Source: an uncultured Porphyromonas sp.
GTDB lineage: Bacteria > Bacteroidota > Bacteroidia > Bacteroidales > Porphyromonadaceae
Direction: 5' to 3'
Length of the DNA stretch: 5,238 nucleotides
Assembly: GCA_927910985.1 (NCBI GenBank)
Contig: CAKMOP010000179.1
Location: 1-5,238 of the forward strand
Part shown: positions 1 to 5,238 of the stretch, piece by piece
Layout of the letters: every line of letters starts with the position of its first letter
How positions within the stretch are numbered: the stretch's first letter is position 1
Notes under the pieces: model-generated
The model's database searches: none
What the model saw: the letters and a program-made list of their open reading frames with translations, nothing else
Told to the model about the DNA's origin: nothing
Position numbers and translations under genes: made by a program

Positions 1-996
1 CTGATGAAGGGAGCGAAGGACGTCCCACTGATGAAGCTCGCTGTAACCATCGAGGGCGACCACAACGCCGTCAACATCCAGCGTGTTGACTTCGCGCCCT
101 TCTTTGCAGAAGGGACGACCCCTTGGGCTAAGCTCCATCTCTATGCTACGGAGACATCAGAGACCTTCTCCACAGCTAAGCTCTACGCAGATCACAACAA
201 CGGATTCTCGGGTACAACAGACTATCGCAAGCCTGGCACCTACTACTTCTTCCTCACAGCGGATGTAGCTCAGACAGCGCCTGCTGCAGCGCAGATCACC
301 ATCACGCCACGCAGCGTCACAGCTGGCGAAGAGACGAAGACACTCGATACGCCTCCTACCGCTACCTTCGCACTACAAGCAGGGATGCACGGAGACTTCA
401 CCGTTGGTTCTGCCTCAGGGGCACACTACCATTCCCTGAAAGAAGCTATCGATCAGCTGGCAAGTCGTGGGATCGATGGGCCTGTTCGCCTACGACTCAA
501 CGCAGGGACGTACGATGAGAACTTCGAGATTCCTGCTATCGCAGGACTCTCTGAGACCAACACGCTCACCATCGAGCCCACCTCTGGTCATCGTGGTGAT
601 GTCACCCTCACCAACACGCGCTACATAAAGAAGGACTATGGAGACGACAAGCCTGGTTACTTCACTATCGACGGCGCAGACTACGTCACACTACGAGGTC
701 TGACCTTCACCACCTCAAAGGCTCAAGCTCCAGCCCTACTCCTTGTGCGTAACGGGAGCCAGCACCTCACCATCGAGGACTGTGCCTTCTCTGCGCCTCG
801 CACTACGCAGCACATCCAAGGTGACATCGCTCTTGTGGGCACGCACCGTGGAAGCCAGCCCTATCCTAACAACGATTTCCTGCACCATCGCAACTCACAG
901 TTCAGCGGTGGGTACCACGGAGTATCCTCCTCTGGATTGGGCGACAATATATCTACCAGTTCAGCATGGTGCCACCCTCGAAGGCAATACATTTGA
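1..996 (+). CDS. Surface protein, N-terminal-side fragment: BNR-associated-N-like domain and start of beta-helix
   Basis: The frame is open from the left edge, so the ATG codons at 4 and 31 are internal rather than true starts. Residues about 10-115 have the pattern of the domain found N-terminal to BNR-repeat neuraminidases in Bacteroidota: KLAVTIEGDHNAV, then AKLHLYATETSETFSTAKLY, then PGTYYFFLTADV. From about residue 130 comes a beta-helix opening (SLKEAIDQL, VRLRLNAGTYDENFEIP, YVTLRGLTFTT, HLTIEDCAFS), typical of right-handed parallel beta-helix proteins. True coding ends near 951. The last 14 residues before the TGA at 994-996 are out-of-frame, because frame 2 takes up the beta-helix pattern from there (HGATLEGNTF). 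Family level is fairly sure; a sialidase function is not implied, since no BNR repeats are visible. Confidence 0.75.
   Translation: MMKGAKDVPLMKLAVTIEGDHNAVNIQRVDFAPFFAEGTTPWAKLHLYATETSETFSTAKLYADHNNGFSGTTDYRKPGTYYFFLTADVAQTAPAAAQITITPRSVTAGEETKTLDTPPTATFALQAGMHGDFTVGSASGAHYHSLKEAIDQLASRGIDGPVRLRLNAGTYDENFEIPAIAGLSETNTLTIEPTSGHRGDVTLTNTRYIKKDYGDDKPGYFTIDGADYVTLRGLTFTTSKAQAPALLLVRNGSQHLTIEDCAFSAPRTTQHIQGDIALVGTHRGSQPYPNNDFLHHRNSQFSGGYHGVSSSGLGDNISTSSAWCHPRRQYI
943..955 (+). other. Frameshift site 1 (frame 1 to frame 2)
   Basis: Frame 1 is coherent up to GLGDN (GAC AAT at 943-948). Frame 2 is coherent from YLPVQHGATLEGN, starting with TAT at 950-952. The junction falls on an ATATAT tract (947-952). 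Adding one AT unit restores the reading DNIYLPVQHG, so loss of one dinucleotide unit is the simplest explanation; a single-base insertion would also fit. Without correction, translation stops at 994-996. Confidence 0.75.
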
Positions 997-2254
997 GGAT
1001 CAAGGATACAAAGCGATTTACCTGAATTGCATTGCAGATATAGCCGTTCGTAGTAACCACATCCTCGGCTCAGGCGATGTAAACTACCAGTATCAAGCGA
1101 TGGACATCTCCCTCGGAGAAGGAGTAGAAATCATCGGGAACCGTGTACTCATCAAAGATATTTCGGGAAGGAATCCATCTGCTTTGGGTATCTCGCTTCG
1201 ACGCACGACAGATCACCCTCAGCTGGTTCGCAAGCCCAGCCTCTTAGCTTCCAATGAAGTCATCATCGAGACCTCAGCAAAGCTTTCTGAAGCACATGCC
1301 TTCAGCTTTACCGATGAAGGGCTCGCGGACATCAAGCTCCTGCACAACTCCGTCCTTATCTCAGGGAAATACACGGGGAGCAACACTACGTCACTCTCCT
1401 TCACCTCGAAGGGAACGGGCAAGATCACGGGGCTGGAAGTGAAGAATAACCTCTGGCAAAACCTCACGTCAGGCGTTATCTACAAGACCATCGAGAAGAT
1501 CACCCTCGAGTCTCCCGTCTTCGCTGACAACGTGAGCTATACGGCAGGCAAAGACTTCGCCAAGCTCGGAACTAAGACGCTCGACTCCCTCACCTGGAAG
1601 ACCCAGATGAACGAGCCTACGAGTCGCACCGCTAAGATTGACTTCGTCAAGCCAGAGGAAAGCCTTCTACCGAAGGACTTCGCTCTACTCAGCTTTGCCA
1701 AAGCTCTGAAGGATGTACCCACAGACATCGTAGGTACGAAGCACCCTGAGGAGCATGTAGCAGCTGGGGCATACGAAGCCAAGGAACAGACCTTCCCTGC
1801 ACTCGTCACTGGTTACCCCAAGCCCGTGAATCTCTCCGCAGAGAAGCCCGTGATAGAGGTCAAGGCTACCGACTTCGGGAAGTTCTCCTACCTTGTACGC
1901 AAGCAATCTGAAGCCGCACCTTCGGTGGAAGACCTGAAGGCTGCTCCCGCCAAGGAGATCGATCTCTATCCCAACGAAGCTATTCGCCTTACCCTCGACC
2001 AGCTCGAAGCACATGCAGCCTACCGCCTCTATCTGCTACCACGCAACCTCGCGGGAGACTACGCTACGGCACTGCTGACCTACGACTTCACCACCGACAT
2101 CCTCCCCTCCGTCCCAGCAGACTTCCGAGGCTGCGGCTGTCGGTGCTTCGGATTTGAGAACGGCACCTATAAGTTTGCAGGCGGTAAGGTCTACGAAGTA
2201 AGGATGCTTATTCTTCGGACAGTCATCGCGCCCTCGAATGCACGGGCACGGTAA
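953..2254 (+). CDS. Surface protein, middle fragment: beta-helix and fibronectin-III-like domain (frame 2)
   Basis: This frame-2 segment continues the same protein and has no start codon of its own; an open frame extends back to a TTG at 743, but that part overlaps frame-1 coding. Successive beta-helix coils are visible: ATLEGNTFEDQGYKAIYL, VEIIGNRVLIKDI, IKLLHNSVLISGKY and LEVKNNLWQNLTSG. The helix domain closes near 1760-1780 with AAGAYEA, a common ending for these domains. A domain of about 110 residues follows (1790-2115), with a fibronectin-III-like pattern and the string AHAAYRLYLLPRNLAG. True coding in this frame ends near 2199; the remainder to the TAA at 2252-2254 is out-of-frame. 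The stretch 2126-2149 reads RGCGCRCF, with three Cys in five residues in a Cys-poor protein, which suggests a further local frame disturbance. No catalytic motif was identified. Confidence 0.7.
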   Translation, partial: LPVQHGATLEGNTFEDQGYKAIYLNCIADIAVRSNHILGSGDVNYQYQAMDISLGEGVEIIGNRVLIKDISGRNPSALGISLRRTTDHPQLVRKPSLLASNEVIIETSAKLSEAHAFSFTDEGLADIKLLHNSVLISGKYTGSNTTSLSFTSKGTGKITGLEVKNNLWQNLTSGVIYKTIEKITLESPVFADNVSYTAGKDFAKLGTKTLDSLTWKTQMNEPTSRTAKIDFVKPEESLLPKDFALLSFAKALKDVPTDIVGTKHPEEHVAAGAYEAKEQTFPALVTGYPKPVNLSAEKPVIEVKATDFGKFSYLVRKQSEAAPSVEDLKAAPAKEIDLYPNEAIRLTLDQLEAHAAYRLYLLPRNLAGDYATALLTYDFTTDILPSVPADFRGCGCRCFGFENGTYKFAGGKVYEVRMLILRTVIAPSNARAR

Positions 2255-3945
2255 CGATCAAGCCCACGAATACTCCTCTTGCCACGCAGCTCTCGGGCTT
2301 CTACCTCAAGAGCGATGCGCCTGTACATCTCTCGACGAAGAACGGGACTGCAGAAGGCAAGACAAAGGACATCCCCTCTACGGGTGATGTATGGCGCTAT
2401 GTCAGCTTGCGCGACCTCGGTGAACTGACCGAACTCAGTCTCCAGGGAGACGGCAAGGCCTTCATTGATGACTTCACCGCCGAGCCTCAGAAGCTCCACA
2501 TCAGCGCCAAGACCATAAAGGCTCAAGCTGGTGAAACGGCTTCTCTCAGCCAAGAAGCCGAAGGTGGCGTATGGCCTTACACCTACGTCTGGAGCAACGC
2601 TGCTGGCACGCAGGTGAGCGGGGAAGCGGTCTACAGCCTCAAAGCTGAGCGCACCCAGCACTTCACGCTCGAGGCAACGGATACCTGGGGACAGAAGGCC
2701 AGCGAGAAACTCCTGCTCGAAGTCTCTGGTGCGAAGCCAGCTATCGCCACCTTCGATGACCTTGCCCTCGAGCCCGAAACAGCATGGTACGGCAAGCGCG
2801 AATCCGAAGGGTACGATCACCGCTCATTCACCTACTACAGCGGTAGCTACTCCTTCCCCTGCAAGTATGCACCCTCATTACTCACCTGGGGAGGTGTCGC
2901 CTACTCCAACCAGACGAAGACCAGCTTCACCAGCCTCTTCCCCGACCAGTTCAATAGTGCCGTCGGGCATGGTGTCAACGGATCGAAGAATTACGCCGTA
3001 GCCTATGCCTATGGCAAGCAGACGGTGGAAGTACGTGCTACCCACGCCGGACCTGCCGTCATCCCGGGTACGTTCGTCACGAACACGGCTTGGGTGAAGG
3101 AAGTCACTCAGAAGGGCACCGGAATGGGTGATGAACCCCACAAGCCCTTCCACAAGGGCGACTACCTACTCCTCATCGCCAGCAATAGCGCTGGCACGAG
3201 AAAGCTCGAGTTCCCTCTGGTCGACTACCGAAGCAATAACCCTGCTGAGCGCTACGTCATTGACTCCTGGCAGTGGCTTGACCTCTCTGCCCTCGGCGAA
3301 ACAGAGTCCGTCCGCTTCTCAATGGAAGGGACACGTATCGCCAACGGAGGTACGACTATCCCTGCTTACTTCTGTCTCGACGACTTCGGTAGCGAAATGC
3401 CAGCGAAGGAAATCGCTGCGCACACCATCGAGCCTCAGGCTACGGAAACAGTGGAACTTGAGAAGCTCTTCGCCGAAGCGGGTGCAGCCCCCACGGATTC
3501 CCCCCGTGCGATCTACACAGTCTCTACGAGTGATGATCACGTAGCTACGGCTACTCTTCAGGGCAATAAGCTCAGAATTACGGCACACGCTGCGGGTAAG
3601 GCTTCGCTCATCCTCAGCCAGCGTCAGGGTGGTAAGGCCGCTTACCTGCGCCTACCACTCACCGTCACCGAAGTGCAGCCTACACCTCAGCCCAAGCCTG
3701 GAGAAAAGCCCGAGGAAAAGCCTACTCCAGAAGTAAGTAGCGAACTGAAGGTCTACCCAAGTCCCGCAACCACCGAGATTCACCTCACGGCAAGCGGACG
3801 CGTAGAAGTCTTCAGCCTCACGGGTCAGCTGATGCTCACCATCGAGCACTATGCGGCAGGGCAAGCGATCCCCATCGCTCAGCTCCCTGCAGGTATCTAC
3901 CTGGCTCGTACGTCTCATGGCGTCATCCGCTTCAGCAAGCACTAA
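2188..3945 (+). CDS. Surface protein, C-terminal fragment: jelly-roll-like, PKD/Ig, DUF4465 and T9SS sorting domain
   Basis: Frame 1 reopens after a TAA at 2185-2187 and is coherent from about 2200 (DAYSSDSHRALECTGTVTI). The first usable start is only a TTG at 2407, so this is a continuation and not a separate gene. Next come a jelly-roll-like segment ending in AFIDDF, a PKD/Ig-like domain (GGVWPYTYVWSN, HFTLEATDTWGQKASEK), and a DUF4465 domain at 2740-3400 recognised by ATFDDLAL, WGGVAYSNQT, NYAVAYAYG, YVIDSWQWLDLSALG and PAYFCLDDFG. A small Ig-like domain and a low-complexity linker (PKPGEKPEEKPTPE) lead to the final 67 residues. These show the type A T9SS sorting features: LKVYPSPATTEIHL, RVEVFSLTGQLM and LPAGIYLAR. 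In the family this domain is recognised by the T9SS translocon and usually removed by PorU during surface attachment. Confidence is high for the sorting domain and good for DUF4465. Confidence 0.85.
   Translation, partial: GLRSKDAYSSDSHRALECTGTVTIKPTNTPLATQLSGFYLKSDAPVHLSTKNGTAEGKTKDIPSTGDVWRYVSLRDLGELTELSLQGDGKAFIDDFTAEPQKLHISAKTIKAQAGETASLSQEAEGGVWPYTYVWSNAAGTQVSGEAVYSLKAERTQHFTLEATDTWGQKASEKLLLEVSGAKPAIATFDDLALEPETAWYGKRESEGYDHRSFTYYSGSYSFPCKYAPSLLTWGGVAYSNQTKTSFTSLFPDQFNSAVGHGVNGSKNYAVAYAYGKQTVEVRATHAGPAVIPGTFVTNTAWVKEVTQKGTGMGDEPHKPFHKGDYLLLIASNSAGTRKLEFPLVDYRSNNPAERYVIDSWQWLDLSALGETESVRFSMEGTRIANGGTTIPAYFCLDDFGSEMPAKEIAAHTIEPQATETVELEKLFAEAGAAPTDSPRAIYTVSTSDDHVATATLQGNKLRITAHAAGKASLILSQRQGGKAAYLRLPLTVTEVQPTPQPKPGEKPEEKPTPEVSSELKVYPSPATTEIHLTASGRVEVFSLTGQLMLTIEHYAAGQAIPIAQLPAGIYLARTSHGVIRFSKH
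2194..2203 (+). other. Frameshift site 2 (frame 2 to frame 1)
   Basis: Frame 2 is coherent up to GGKVYE (GAA at 2195-2197) and frame 1 from KDAYSSDSHRALE (AAG at 2200-2202). Adding one G to the GAAGTAAGG context gives KVYEGKDAYSSD, so loss of one base is the simplest explanation. Uncorrected, frame 2 ends at 2252-2254, leaving the DUF4465 and sorting domain untranslated. Confidence 0.75.
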
Positions 3946-3960
3946 GCTCACTACCTCCCT

Positions 3961-3976
3961 CTACAGAATACTGTAG
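3961..3976 (+). repeat. Small perfect inverted repeat just before the terminator
   Basis: CTACAG (3961-3966) and CTGTAG (3971-3976) form a perfect 6-bp inverted repeat around AATA. Its right arm shares bases 3975-3976 with the outer end of the terminator stem, so the two full helices cannot form at once. It is probably part of the 3'-end structure of the transcript. Confidence 0.5.
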
Positions 3977-4015
3977 CGCGTGGCTCCTCCCCCTTCGGGG
4001 AGTGAGCCACGCGCT
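3975..4015 (+). terminator. Strong hairpin terminator after the surface-protein gene
   Basis: The arms AGCGCGTGGCTC (3975-3986) and GAGCCACGCGCT (4004-4015) pair perfectly over 12 bp. The helix continues inward with CTCCCC (3987-3992) and GGGGAG (3997-4002) around a CTTC loop, leaving one bulged T at 4003. A re-paired form with a UUCG tetraloop closed by C-G is also possible. The hairpin begins 29 bases after the stop codon and is followed by TTTATATT, a weak U-tract. Its position and strength fit intrinsic termination of the upstream gene; the short U-tract leaves some doubt. Confidence 0.8.
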
Positions 4016-4510
4016 TTATATTGCCAGCCGACCTCCATTCTACTCCACTATCCTTCCGCTCCCTTCCGCTGCGCACAAGCGCAGACGAGCTATTCTCCGC
4101 TATTTTCCAAAGGGAGGAAAGCAATCGTTCCATCCGAAGGAAAGACAGTGTTCCAAAAGAGGAACGGAAACGTTCCTCCTGAGAAAAAGCGGCAAGCCTC
4201 GAGAAACGAACTTCCTACAGCGGCCCAACGGGAAGTAACGCACAAAGTATTTCCTAAATTATTTAAGGCTGTTTCACCTGCAAACACAACGTCTCAAAGA
4301 GGTCTACCAACAAAAAAATCAGCCCCACACGCCCGAACTCAAGAGAGGAAAAACACGGAAAACACGAGTACTCCCAAAAGGATACATCCACATAATATCC
4401 AACAAGTTACAACCAATACACAAGAAACACGCCACCCCTTCTCTGATGACAAAACGGAGACTTCTACAGAGTTCCTCTATTCATCAAGGGAAGAGACTAC
4501 TTCCACCCCT
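4016..4510. other. Intergenic region without a convincing gene
   Basis: Apart from the repeat block at 4105-4194, I see no gene here. The sequence is more AT-rich than the flanking genes. From about 4280 to 4440 it is strikingly poor in T on the + strand; bases 4321-4380 contain only three T. Open frames exist on both strands but have low-complexity composition, no recognisable domain and poor starts; the longest on the + strand begins inside the terminator hairpin. A loose inverted repeat, ACTTCC (4210-4215) and GGAAGT (4231-4236), is present. No tRNA-like or other structured RNA was recognised. Confidence 0.6.
4105..4194. repeat. Degenerate tandem repeat, 22-23 nt period, with TTCC...GGAA dyads
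   Basis: TTCC begins units at 4105, 4128, 4151 and 4173, giving spacings of 23, 23 and 22 bases. Units 1 and 2 agree at about 15 of 23 positions. The shared skeleton is TTCC, then A-rich spacer, then AGGAA, ending in G before the next TTCC. Each of the first three units is itself a short dyad, TTCC pairing with the following GGAA. Units 3 and 4 together create a perfect 8-bp inverted repeat, GAGGAACG and CGTTCCTC (4159-4178), around a GAAA loop. More distant copies of TTCC occur at 4212 and 4251. The block is non-coding. It may belong to a dispersed intergenic repeat family, but copy number cannot be judged from one window. Confidence 0.6.
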
Positions 4511-4540
4511 ATTGCTGGGAAATAAAAATCTCTATATTTG
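4511..4540 (+). promoter_or_regulatory. Bacteroidota-type promoter for the SusC-like gene
   Basis: TATATTTG at 4533-4540 matches the Bacteroidota -7 consensus TAnnTTTG exactly. ATTG at 4511-4514 lies 18 bases upstream, close to the usual -33 TTTG element and its spacing of about 19-21. Transcription would start a few bases after 4540, giving an untranslated leader of about 165-170 nt before the ATG at 4714. It is the only full match to this consensus I noticed in the intergenic region. Confidence 0.6.
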
Positions 4541-4636
4541 GAGTGAATAGGCAGGAGTAGCGGTGGGAAGTCCACAGCAAAGAGAAAGAAAACACGTGAA
4601 AGGGAGTGAGGGAAACACCTCCAGTCCACCCACCTG

Positions 4637-4717
4637 ATGATAGGATACAAGAGAGCAAACCCAATAACGGAGTCAAGCAAACGCATACATATCACTCTAA
4701 AACTACTATTCTTATGA
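4637..4717 (+). CDS. Possible 26-codon upstream ORF (leader peptide) overlapping the SusC-like start
   Basis: An ATG at 4637 opens 26 codons in frame 2, ending in TGA at 4715-4717. The stop overlaps the ATG of the SusC-like gene as ATGA. The peptide starts MIGYKRANPITESSKR and ends in a Leu-rich tail (LKLLFL). It lies wholly inside the predicted leader, so it could couple or regulate translation of the transporter. No ribosome-binding site is evident, though Bacteroidota often lack one. A short ORF of this length can arise by chance, so it is tentative. Confidence 0.25.
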   Translation: MIGYKRANPITESSKRIHITLKLLFL

Positions 4718-5238
4718 GAAGAACTCTTTTCTTCCTCCTCTCCCTCTTCCTCTTCGTAGGGGTGGGATGGTCGCAGAAGAAGCAGATCACCGTCTCGGGG
4801 ATTGTGATTTCTTCAGCCGACAAGGAGCCAGTCATCGCAGCCAGCGTATCCTGCGTTGAGTTCCCAACTTCAGGGACATTGACCGACGTCAAAGGGCACT
4901 TCACGCTCAAGCTACCCAGTACAGCGAAGCAACTGACCATCAGCTGTATCGGATATAATAGGCTACAGATCCCCATCACTTCGGGAGAGATGAAGATCGT
5001 CCTCAAGGCCGAAGAACAGGTCATCAAGGATGTCATCATCACGGGGTATGGTAACACACGTAAGTCCGCCTTCGCCGGGTCTGCCACGACGATCTCTACC
5101 AAGAATATGAAGGACGTCCCCACCGTCTCACTCGAAGACAAGCTCACGGGGGCTATCGCTGGGGTAGCTGTAAGCTCCAACTCGGGTCAACCTGGGAGTA
5201 TCGCCACCGTGCGTATCCGTGGCTTGGGCTCGATTAAT
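4714..5238 (+). CDS. SusC/RagA-family TonB-linked outer-membrane transporter, 5' part
   Basis: The ATG at 4714 opens 175 codons that run off the right edge; family members are usually about 1000 residues, so most of the barrel is missing. Residues 1-21 are a signal peptide (MRRTLFFLLSLFLFVGVG, then WSQ), which supports this start. Residues about 25-98 form a CarboxypepD_reg-like domain (TVSGIVISSADKEPVIAASV, GTLTDVKGHFTLKLP, LTISCIGY). A TonB-box-like transition follows (VIKDVIITGYGNTRKS, 103-118), then the start of the plug domain, with LEDKLTGAIAGVAVSS and the family signature VRIRGLGSIN (166-175). Such proteins import oligosaccharides, peptides or other large ligands with a SusD-like lipoprotein, normally encoded just downstream and out of view here. 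The substrate is unknown. It probably has its own promoter at 4511-4540. Confidence 0.93.
   Translation, partial: MRRTLFFLLSLFLFVGVGWSQKKQITVSGIVISSADKEPVIAASVSCVEFPTSGTLTDVKGHFTLKLPSTAKQLTISCIGYNRLQIPITSGEMKIVLKAEEQVIKDVIITGYGNTRKSAFAGSATTISTKNMKDVPTVSLEDKLTGAIAGVAVSSNSGQPGSIATVRIRGLGSIN

Larger units (their letters stand above)
1..3945 (+). pseudogene. Large T9SS-secreted multidomain surface protein, 5'-truncated by the window and frameshifted
   Basis: This is one gene read in three pieces: frame 1 to about 951, frame 2 from about 953 to 2199, and frame 1 from about 2200 to the TAA at 3943-3945. The pieces join into a coherent architecture: BNR-associated-N-like domain (about 28-350), beta-helix (388-1780), Fn3-like (1790-2115), jelly-roll-like (2150-2500), PKD/Ig-like (2497-2735), DUF4465 (2740-3400), Ig-like (3400-3675), Pro/Glu/Lys linker (3676-3741) and T9SS type A C-terminal domain (3742-3942). 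The architecture and sorting domain imply export across the outer membrane and attachment to the cell surface. The substrate or ligand cannot be told, and no catalytic residues are recognisable. The frame changes would abolish the protein as written. They may be true mutations or sequence errors; the clean coding signal on both sides means any decay is recent. The start codon and signal peptide lie upstream of the window. Confidence 0.8.

Noticed and set aside
529..546. TCCTGC/GCAGGA inverted repeat within the coding region
   Set aside because: A 6-bp dyad inside a well-supported coding segment; expected by chance and with no accompanying signal.
2407..2409. TTG as the start of a separate 512-residue protein ending in the sorting domain
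   Set aside because: It falls in the middle of a continuous domain, lacks a signal peptide, which T9SS cargo needs, and coherent coding extends upstream to about 2200.
2191..2820. A 209-codon open frame on the - strand, spanning frameshift site 2
   Set aside because: The + strand carries recognisable domain sequence on both sides of the break, and the antisense peptide has no family features.
4090..4287. A 65-codon open frame on the - strand with a Phe/Pro-rich peptide
   Set aside because: Its sequence is the reverse translation of the TTCC/GGAA repeat units and it has no recognisable domain; most likely a by-product of the repeat.
3980..4525. A 181-codon open frame on the + strand
   Set aside because: It begins inside the terminator hairpin, crosses the repeat block, has low-complexity Thr/Lys/Pro-rich content and matches no domain I recognise. 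Lack of stops is explained by the T-poor composition.
4692..5180. A 162-codon open frame on the - strand
   Set aside because: It lies opposite the SusC-like gene, whose signal peptide and domains are clear; the antisense frame is a shadow.

Overview
The window looks like a Bacteroidota chromosome, probably a Porphyromonas-type member of the Bacteroidales. Three things point there: a cell-surface protein ending in a type IX secretion system (T9SS) sorting domain, a SusC/RagA-type TonB-dependent transporter, and a promoter of the Bacteroidota TAnnTTTG type. Everything convincing is on the + strand. The species call is an inference.

Bases 1-3945 hold the 3' part of one very large, multidomain, secreted surface protein; its start and signal peptide lie upstream. 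Reading order: a domain resembling the BNR-neuraminidase-associated N-terminal domain, a long right-handed beta-helix, a fibronectin-III-like domain, a jelly-roll-like segment, a PKD/Ig-like domain, a DUF4465 domain, a second Ig-like domain, a Pro/Glu/Lys linker and a type A T9SS C-terminal domain. The reading frame is broken: it moves from frame 1 to frame 2 near 946-953 and back to frame 1 near 2197-2202. Two further places (about 877-891 and 2124-2155) look like pairs of compensating indels. As written, the sequence cannot make the full protein. It is either a recently inactivated gene or, because the coding signal continues cleanly on both sides of each break, a sequence with local base-calling or assembly errors.

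Bases 3946-4713 are intergenic. They begin with a strong hairpin terminator (3975-4015), followed by a degenerate tandem repeat with a 22-23 nt period built on TTCC...GGAA dyads (4105-4194), a T-poor stretch with no visible gene, a good Bacteroidota promoter (4511-4540) and a leader of about 170 nt. The leader carries a possible 26-codon upstream ORF whose stop overlaps the next start codon.

From 4714 to the right edge is the 5' end of a SusC/RagA-family outer-membrane transporter (175 codons seen). The terminator and separate promoter suggest that the two genes are independent transcription units. Both products would act at the outer membrane: one exported and anchored by T9SS, the other importing an unidentified substrate. 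I saw no RNA genes, CRISPR array or insertion sequence.
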